Part shown: positions 56,105 through 64,000 of the stretch, in pieces
Position numbering within the stretch: position 1 is the first letter of the stretch
How the letters are laid out: the number at the start of each line of letters is the position of its first letter
NCBI GenBank assembly: GCA_037975125.1
Contig: CM075858.1
Span: 66,130,140 to 66,194,139 of the forward strand
DNA from: Latrodectus hesperus
Lineage: Eukaryota; Arthropoda; Arachnida; Araneae; Theridiidae
Length of the DNA: 64,000 nucleotides
Direction of reading: 5' to 3'
Translations under genes and position numbers: made by a program
Notes under the pieces: generated by a model
Seen by the model: the letters and a program-made list of their open reading frames with translations, nothing else
What the model was told of the DNA's origin: nothing
Database searches by the model: none

Positions 56105-58560
56105 AGTATTGCTAAGAAGCAAGCCATTATTTTATCATCTGTAATAGTTCCATATGGAATAACAACTTTAATGACGGTGGAACGCAGGCATCTTTTCTAG
56201 AAGCAGATTGATTTAATGGGCACGACCATTCAATATTGCTAATGGGGCGTGTCTTGAGAATGCAAAGTTTATTGCCTAAGTGAAAAGTTGAGTTTAGATA
56301 TATAGTAATTCTTTTAAGTAAAATATTTTTATCTGAGTAAAAAATCTTGATTAGTAAAATGGATAATAAATGACAATAGACAAAAGTCTTTATACAATAT
56401 TAGCGCTTTGTATACAGTTCATTATACGTTTGCATCCAGGAAAAAATTTGCAATAAGTCTGTATTTATAGTCTTATAAATATTTATATTGGAATATTTCT
56501 TTGAAAAATTGAGACTTGATAGTCTCTGGCTTTTGCATAAAATTTTTTATTTAAATTTTCTATGTGTGTGATGATATCATCCAATAAATCCTCTGCAATA
56601 TTTTGGTTTCGAATGTAAAAGGGAGCTTTAGTAATATATGAGTATTTTAAATTGAAATGTTTTTAAGCCCTTTTCTTTGATTTGTTTTGCTTATGTGATT
56701 CCAAACTGTGACAGCGTATAAATTTATAGGTCTTATCATTGATACATAAAGTAGTCTTTTTACTTTTAATGAAAGATATGAGAATTTTCCTATAATAGCT
56801 TTAAGGCTTCATATACTTGTGTTGCTTTTCTAATTACTGAGTCAATATGATAATTCCTTGTTAGTTTATTATTTAATGTAAAACCAAGGTACTTGATTAG
56901 CTTGGGAAATTTCTTTTTCAAAGGAAGTAGATTGTTATTATTCCGATGTTTCATTTTATTTCTCTTTCTTCTTTTAATGAAAATTAATTGCGATTTTTCA
57001 ACATTGATATTGATTCTCCATTCTATACAGCATTTTTCTATTTCATAAAGAGTAAGCTGAATTTTAAAAATTTAAAGTTTTGGGTTACTTGAGTCTGTAA
57101 TAATTGCAATATCATCTGCATAGAAAGCAATTTTCATAACATCAACATTTGTTTTAGGAAAAGTAATATCTAAAGAAAATATATTGTATAGTCTTAAGAA
57201 TGCTTCTCTAGAGAACTCCTGTGCTCTTGAGGGTAAGAAAATAGAATCTTCTGCAAAATTTCAAAGAATCTGTTACATAGAGAGGAATTTAAGAGAATAA
57301 TATCTGTATTGATGTTTAGACGAATTAACTTTAAAATTAGTCCTGTTATGCCACGTACTATCAAACGCTTTTGATACATCTAGCATCAGCATTGCAGAAT
57401 ACAAATTTCTGAGTAGCCAATGGCCTATAATTTTCGTGATTCAAACCAGCTGTTTCACTGTGGAGAGATGTTTTCTTTAAAAATATTCTTATGAAGGAAT
57501 TAATTATAGATAATTATTTATCCTTTTATAAATAATTCTTTCACATATTTTTCAAAGTGTTGGAGGTAAGCTTATTTGCCTGTAGTTTTCTAATCTGCTT
57601 GAATCTTTATTAGGTTTTGGAAGCAGTATTATAGTTGCAGTTTTCCATATTGTTGCAAAATTAACAATTGTTAAGCAATCATTTTATAGTTTAACAAGTT
57701 TCTTTAAGACTTATATTGGTAATTTCTTAGTCATTTTGTTTGTTATGTTATTAGCAAGTAGAGCTTTCTTGTTTTTAATTTTTTTGATTATTTCAATTAT
57801 TTTTTCAAAGTAGTTGGTTCCATTGCTGATTTTGTTGAATTATTTTCTAAAAAGTATTTAACATTATATTCTACTTGTGCAAGTTTTTATTTATACTATC
57901 ATTGGGCTGGAATTGATAGTATGAAGTGTTGGAGAAGAATTCGAGTTTTTCAGCATGAGAATACACACATACCCATTCTAACCTTATATTCTGTGACTTG
58001 TTGTTCTTTTCCTTTTAAGTTGTCTTTCAAAGAACCAAATTGAATTGTCTTCCATGGTAAGACTTTCAATTTTGTCATTCTAATTGTTGTTCTTCTGTTA
58101 TGCGCAGAGTTTCATAATATGCTTTTTATTTTACTATTTGCTTATATTGAGAATTTAAAATATTTTGGACTTTCTTTTCACTTCTTTCTTTAATTGTTTC
58201 TAATTTGCGAAGGTAGTTTTAAGTAGTTTTCATGATATTTTCATTAAAATTCTGAATGTCTTGTGAAATAATCTGTAGATTTTCAGAGTTTATTTGAATG
58301 GTTTAATTTTTCTTTTGATAGAGACACTTCAGTAGCTGCTTTGTTTTGAAATATGATATAGAAGAGTAACCAGTTAGTTTTATTAGTATATTTTCTTCTT
58401 TATTTTTACTAATTTACAAGCAATCTATTATTGGAAGATGATCTGATGATAAGTCATTAACTGTGTTTGCTGATATTGAAATGTTGCTATTGATCAGAGT
58501 ATATTACCTCCATTAGTATAAGCTGATAAAAATGGTGCAATTATTTCTTATTTTTGATCT
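56105..58560 (-). pseudogene. Relic F: heavily decayed Jockey-like ORF2
   Basis: Minus-strand RT pieces can be followed from the 3'-end word near 56138 (CATCTGTAATAGTTCC), through C-terminal sequence at 56470-56720. The YADD-region counterpart lies near 57110-57130, the PQGS-like scrap near 57220, and the AFD region near 57355-57390. The YRPIS region lies near 57560-57600, and the endonuclease end NDLSSDHLP at 58435-58461. Stops and shifts are frequent throughout. It is closest by eye to relic G1. Confidence 0.6.
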
Positions 58561-58599
58561 TGTACAATGGTATGTAAATTAATACTCTATATAGATTTT

Positions 58600-58800
58600 A
58601 ATTGTCTAGGAAACTGAGGAATTCAATTAGTTTTTTCAGTGACTATGATGGGAGTGGTGAAAATTGGTCTTTATCCTCGACGAAGTTGACCTCTTCAGTT
58701 TGCATGGGTGCTTCAGATTTACTTGCCATGGGTTTGGCAAAAGGGGACGGTCTTTCTGGTTGTTTTGGGGTCGGTTATTTATGATGATCTTATTTTTATT
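58600..58800 (-). pseudogene. Possible gag C-terminal scrap next to relic F
   Basis: A minus-strand stretch reads FAKPMASKSEAPMQTEEVNF and continues to a SLKKLIEFL helix. Its lysine/glutamate-rich style and position fit an ORF1 tail. If so, most of the endonuclease N-terminal part of F has been lost, since the SDHLP motif lies only 150 bases away. Confidence 0.3.
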
Positions 58801-58989
58801 CTTATGATAGTTTGTCAGCAAATATGTTACGTTTGCGAGTTCTACGCTATGTGTTTTTAAGAGTGTGAATATTCGCATCGTTATTGCTGCTTGGAAGATA
58901 ATCGTTGAATGTTTGTTCCAGTCACAAAGGACACCTGTAATTGCAGAGAATGCTAGGCCATGGTCGACTGAACAAATTCTAAAAGATGA

Positions 58990-59960
58990 CGAATTTACAA
59001 AGGGCATGGAGATTGGACTGCGAATAACAGGTATTTTTTACGACAAATCACTGCTGACAGACACCTAGACACGTCCACAGTGCTCCAGTTGTGGCTAAGA
59101 CAGTTGAAAGTGTAAAACGTTTGTGGGATGATAATGCAGCCAGAGTACTGAGGGCACTCTGGCTGCATGGATCGACACATTCGATTGGAAGCGGTAATGT
59201 CCCCTCAAAACACGTCTATTGAAATTCTTCAGCATATGCAAGACACTCTAGATCTTCCCATATGAAGCAGAACTTTTTGCGGTTGATTAGTTGTTAGCGG
59301 CTTCCGTTAAGAAGACTTAAATTGACCCCACAGCATTCAATCAACGTGTGGAATGGTGCCGAATTAAAGCGACGTGGACAGTAGTATGGCCCAATATCGT
59401 CTTCTCAGATGAGTCACGTTTCTCTTTTTTGGTGTCATTTCACGTGTACGAGTGTGGCATCAACGTGAAAACAGGTCCAATTTTGCCGCAATTGTGAAAT
59501 GCTCCACCACGTGACTACGCTGCATTATAGTTTGCTTCACGTTTGCGTACGATTTTAGGTCATCTCTAGTTCGCATTCCGGCCTATGACAGCCCAACGTT
59601 ACGAGGAGGAACCGCCTAGGCCGATGACACTCTCCTACATTCTGGGTGTGCTCACTGCCTTTTATTAGCAGGATAACGCCTGACCGCACAATGCTCGCCA
59701 GATCTCTTACCACTGGAACACGCTTGGGATATGATTCGATGCAATCTGCAGACACTATCACTGTCTCTTTCAGAAAATGTAGTTTGGCAAGTAGTTGTCA
59801 GGAAATGACAACTATATTGTACAAAGTGAGTGTGCCACTCCTTAGAACGCTGTATTCTCAGTAACTCTGTATCCAGATGGGTTGCTTCGTGTATCATCTC
59901 CACGGTGGTCCTGCAACCTTCTGATCCGACCCGATTCTCACTTTGTATTATGCATATCAT
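58990..59960 (+). pseudogene. Tc1-like transposase relic
   Basis: Plus-strand peptides in changing frames follow Tc1-family order. WCRIKATWTVVWPNIVFSDE then SRF, the region of the first catalytic Asp, is near 59350-59430. RVRVWHQRENR comes just after, then YDFRSSLVRIPA near 59550. A damaged QDNA-PHNAR motif (second Asp) is near 59670-59700, EHAWDMIRCNLQ (third acidic region) near 59718, and the end NSVSRWVASCI near 59868. Stops and shifts rule out function. N-terminal DNA-binding sequence is hardly recognisable. No clear terminal inverted repeats were found. Confidence 0.8.
59134..59168. repeat. Perfect 13-bp inverted repeat
   Basis: ATGCAGCCAGAGT (59134-59146) and ACTCTGGCTGCAT (59156-59168) with a 9-base spacer, inside the N-terminal part of the Tc1-like relic. 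Confidence 0.95.
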
Positions 59961-61190
59961 TTCGAAATACCGATCACTTATTGTTCATTGCTGTGTCTCT
60001 CTGTTTGACGAATTCGTCACTTTCTGGCAACTCCCTCTTGGTGTTCCATTTTTAATGCTTGGTAGTGTCTGAATATTTATTTGATTTTCATTCCGTTCTT
60101 ATACATTGCTTAAGATAATCCTGTAATTTATTATTTACTATTTTTTCATAATATTAGTTAAAATATTATTGCGCACATTAAAAGTACATTTTTAATGAAG
60201 CCTTACGTATGTGAATATCTGTTTACAAACAATATCTTTTGTTATTATAATTGGCTACGAAACATAAAATTACTACTAACTGGGTATGCAATAAAATGAC
60301 TGCACTGGAAATTTAAACAGTGTTTTGTATTGCATTGCGTAGTTGCAAATCTGCGTACGTTAGATAATTAAATTTTGAATAGTAAATGTTTTTGACGTCA
60401 TTTTTCAACCTTTATAAATAATTAATCTTAAATTAATAAATATTTTTATAATTAATAATAATACTTTAAGTTAAAAATTTGTGTGATAGCTATCATTAGA
60501 AAGTATAAAAAGATTGAGGAAGAGTGTCGAATATTTTAAACAATAAAAGTAAAAAAAGAAACCATGCATATATACTTTTCATTTGCAAACTTCTGTGGAT
60601 TGTAAATTTTAGGATACTTGCAAATTGTTAATAAGAAGTTTAAAGGAAAGTTCTTAAAAAGGCGAGTGTCCTTGACAAAAATAGTCAGTAAAACTGACCA
60701 ATACTGTCAAAAAGTATGTAAAGCTAATGTCTCTGACACATGCTTGTAAAAAGCCAGTAATTTCTTCTCTCTAAGTTCTAGATTACATCGAAGCACTGTA
60801 CAGCTATTGAGTTGGTAGCTTAGATTTTCAGACGCAAGGTCAATAAAAGACAAGCTGAGCCAAAGCTCAAGTTTTATTAAAAAAAATAAACACTCTTTTA
60901 GTTATGTATTTAATTATAAAAGTCCTCAGCAACATTAAAAATAAAATACAAAAAACTGTTTATATAATTACTTTAAAATTATCAAAATTTATATAAAATA
61001 ATTACTTTAAAATTATCTATATTTTATATAAAAATTTAAGAAAATATACATTTAAATTTTAAAATATAAAATTTAGATATATTGGAAGAGACCTATTACC
61101 TTTAAAAAGACAAAAAGGTTTCTTTTCGGTGTTTCCCCCGAATAAATCAAAGTTTAAAAATTCTGTTCTAAAAAAGTGTAAACGTTCTTG
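59960..61190. other. AT-rich stretch, nothing recognised
   Basis: No supported gene. The right end (61090-61190) is probably the 3' UTR of relic H. Confidence 0.4.
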
Positions 61191-61199
61191 GTTAAAAGC

Positions 61200-63470
61200 A
61201 TGATATCATATTAAAATATGATTAAAAGTATATGGCTCATCACACGTTTCCCATCCTGGTTTTAATTCACTCCAGAAAAAATGCTTATGTGTGAAACGTA
61301 AGTGTCTAATACCAAGGAGAGTAAAAGAGACATCAGCTCTTCCAAAAGGTAAAATTAACAATGAAATGAGGGATAGAAATATAAAATATGTAGTTTGCTG
61401 CAGATCTGCATGCTCCATGATTCTTGCCAAAGAGAACGAACAAAACATTTTATACTTTTTCTCACGTCAGAAAGAGGAACCAATGATAAATCTGGATCTA
61501 ATGCAGTCTTGGCAGCTAAATTTGCTCTCTGATTTCCATCAGGACCTATATGGCTTAGTATCCAACAAAATTCAAATTTTATATCCCTTGCCAGCAAGGA
61601 AATCCGGTGCTCTGAAAATTCTCGGCAATAAAGGATAACAGATAAAACTATTGTCTTTCAAGACTTAAATAATACTCATGCTATCTGTGTATATATAATA
61701 TTGTTGATAATTATCTATATTCACGTGCCGAAGCGCAAAAAAATGGCTAATGCTTCAGCAGTATAGATGAAGCAGGATGAATGTAGACTGTAATTAAACG
61801 ATATATTGTTAATGAAAATTCCACAGCCGAAATGTCTTGCTGTTTTAGATCTGTGAAAACAGGTTTGTATGATTGACACTGAGAGCAATGAGAAGAATAT
61901 AGCTATTGAAAATAGCTGTTGTATAAGTAAAATGATTTGTTGGATCATACCAAGGTGGATGAGTATATGGGTCAAGTGACTCAATCCGAATATTACATAG
62001 GTCTGTAAGTCACACGTGTAAAATAGCACTAATGAACATGTGTGGGATGCGTGATGGAAGAGCATCATATAATATTTTATGTGCAGGGGAGAAAGTATAT
62101 ATATCAGGGAACGTAATGGATGATGTGTGTATACATAATCTTTGTGTAATAATTGAAAGAATGCTGCATTAATCGCAGGTCTAGATACAGATAATTGTTG
62201 ACACAAATGACTGAAAGCCACAGAAGTGATTGGGTTGTTATGAGAAAAGTTGGGGTTCTCAATGGATCAGCATCATAAAGCCTTTTTAAGAGGCATTAGG
62301 AACCCTAATATGTAACAGATGATGAGGGGTCAACATGATCTCAGCATAATAATTGTGAGACTGCTACATTCGTCTCTGGTCTATTTGTTGAGAAATTGCA
62401 TAGAGACTCTGGACGGGTGATGCGCGGAATGCCTTAGACCAAATCCTTAAAGCAGGTATTCAATATAAATATAGAAATATATCATTGGCTACTTTCACTT
62501 TTCTCCACAACAGCTTACGTACGTTGAAGACGTAATTGAAGAAACCTAGCGAGATTAAGATTCTTTCTGACTTTGTCATCGAGCTTTGCGAGCTAATGCA
62601 TTTTCTCTCTTAAAGACAGTAAGATTCTCTGTTGCGGGGTGTATCTCTAAAATAATCCCCATAACTTCCTCTGCTTTTTATAAATTTGCTGGCATTCATT
62701 CCATCAAGGTTTGCAACGTCTTTAATGCATAAGGGAAATTTTAGGTATTACTGCATCAGCCGCGTTTATGATTGTTTTAAGGTCAACCGACTTCCTCAAT
62801 ACTATCAATTAAATTCATTTCCTTATCAATAGCTGCCAATTGGGGAAATAACGTCAAATTTCCGGACTATACAAAAAAGTAGGAAGACCTTGTCCTACAG
62901 TACTACCTCTAATCTGTGAGAATGTGAGTGGGAGATGATCACTGTTGTACAGATCATTCCCAACTGTTAAATTTAACAATGGCAGAAGAGATGGTGAATA
63001 AATGGCAAGATCGAGATAGTGAAATGTTCTTGTGGGAGTAAGTAGTTCTTCTTTTCGGTATTAATCATACTGATAATTGTCAATAATGAATTATTCTATC
63101 TGACGACAACGGGAATTAATATCACTACTTCTCCACAAAAAATTATGGTCGTTAAAGTCATCTAGCAACAGAAATGATGTAGGCAGCTGATCAACTAGTG
63201 TATTAAGTATTATTTTATTTACAAAGTGATCATAACCGATACCTTTGATCAACTTTGAACACTGCACAGATGGTGCTTTACAGAATGGATGATGGACTTA
63301 GATGATGGATATGGTGGTTCTATGAAAACCCTCCTTTGAAGACTTTAGTTTAGAGCCCTTTGAGAATTTTGACTTAGCCAAAGGAGCTTTTTCTTAGCTA
63401 ATTGAAGAGGATAGCGTTTTTGGCCTTGATGTTGATATTTGGGGCAATATAATAAGGGGAATTAATACTT
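61200..63470 (-). pseudogene. Relic H: decayed I-like ORF2 with RNase H
   Basis: Read 5' to 3' on the minus strand. Endonuclease: LLLDDFNDHNFLWRSS at about 63110-63165 and DLYNSDHLPL at about 62930-62965. An RT N-terminal scrap near 62590-62650 contains ENLTVFKRENALARKAR. Little or no RT core follows, so an internal deletion is likely. RNase H: a region near 61760-61880 with the AEALAIF scrap, and SHIGPDGNQRANLAAKTAL at 61500-61560. The C-terminal motif is HLRFTHKHFFW then CDEPYTFNHI at 61220-61320. Many stops. RNase H plus this C-terminal motif places it with I-type elements, distinct from A. Confidence 0.7.
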
Positions 63471-63474
63471 ATTC

Positions 63475-64000
63475 AGTTTGTACACCAGCATATTTGATGA
63501 CTTTTTTTGCTGCGGTTGCATAGATTACTCCAGTTTTACGAAGCGAGAGGTAACTTGTTGTCTGGCCTTGGGATATAAGCATTTGGTAGTGAACTTTATG
63601 GTGGTGATTTCCTTTTCTACTGCTTTAAATTGGACAACTTCGAGAATAGAAGGGGTGTTCATCATGACAGTTGACACACTTCTCCTTCGCTGTGCATTTC
63701 GAACTATAGTGGCCTACTACGAAGCAACGAGCGCAAGTTAGCTGGTCTTTGCAAGCATTTCATATGTGTCCGAAACGTTGGCACTGAAAAAATTGCAAGC
63801 GATTAGGTATGTAAAACCAGATAGGTAAATTCATAGAATTAGCTTTTACGTGTGCTGCGGAAGATTTGGTGTCACAAAAGTTAGAGTGAGATGTTTACTA
63901 TTCATATACTTTCCATCTTTTCTGACTGCAATGCCTTCTATAGAACAGATCTTCTCATTTTTCAAAGTTTCAAAAATCTCATCAGTCGGTGTGAGCATCA
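63475..64000 (-). pseudogene. Relic H: ORF1 (gag), runs off the window
   Basis: Minus-strand zinc knuckles are CARCFVVGHYSSKC and CVNCHDEHPFYSRSC (about 63650-63745). A damaged first knuckle (QCQRFGHI, stop, NAC) lies at about 63750-63790. The 87-codon plus-strand frame at 63478-63741 is antisense to this and is not a gene. Sequence to 64000 fits the gag region before the knuckles. Confidence 0.7.

Noticed and set aside
58865..60072. Short plus- and minus-strand frames over 58865-60072 as separate genes
   Set aside because: They are fragments of, or antisense to, the Tc1-like relic.

Overview
The window looks like arthropod nuclear DNA, probably arachnid. It is strongly AT-rich, eukaryotic, and made almost entirely of transposable-element copies. 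These include Jockey-like and I-like non-LTR retrotransposons with CCHC gag proteins, a tRNA-derived SINE, Tc1-like and other DNA-transposon relics, long (TA)n arrays and old AT-rich repeats. The taxon is inferred from element types and base composition; no diagnostic host gene was recognised.

Region 1-21.2 kb is a mosaic of four old dispersed repeats, called R1 to R4 here. They recur several times and also at 26-27.5 kb and 32.5-33.8 kb. They carry broken gag sequence and some coding-like minus-strand patches of unknown origin. At 21.3-26.1 kb lies element A, an I-like element with RT plus RNase H on the minus strand, bounded by a 13-bp target-site duplication (TSD). Its RT-RNase H frame is open but its endonuclease and ORF1 are broken. 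At 27.6-32.5 kb lies element B, a complete Jockey-like element with both ORFs open and a 12-bp TSD. It has inserted into an R4 copy whose empty site can be reconstructed.

Region 33.9-41 kb holds a complete 189-bp SINE with a 14-bp TSD, a small TIR element with transposase ends, a plus-strand gag relic, a (TA)n array, and element C. C is a 5'-truncated Jockey-like element with a 13-bp TSD and a TTCAAG-repeat tail. Region 41-47 kb holds two decayed Jockey-like relics, G1 and G2. Next to G1 is an intronless plus-strand coding-like sequence of about 205 codons with two lesions, not recognised as any known family. At 47.6-55.2 kb two near-identical copies of about 0.7 kb flank element D (a sister of B that has lost its 3' end), element E (gag only) and a (TA)n array. 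Region 56-64 kb holds the decayed element F, a Tc1-like transposase relic and the decayed I-like element H, which runs off the right edge.

Most elements use the canonical LINE plan. ORF1 makes a PRE_C2HC plus CCHC RNA-binding protein, and ORF2 makes endonuclease and reverse transcriptase, with RNase H added in A and H. In B and D the two ORFs overlap by the same 8 bases. Only B looks structurally able to supply a complete protein set. The SINE and any processed host copies would depend on such an element in trans.
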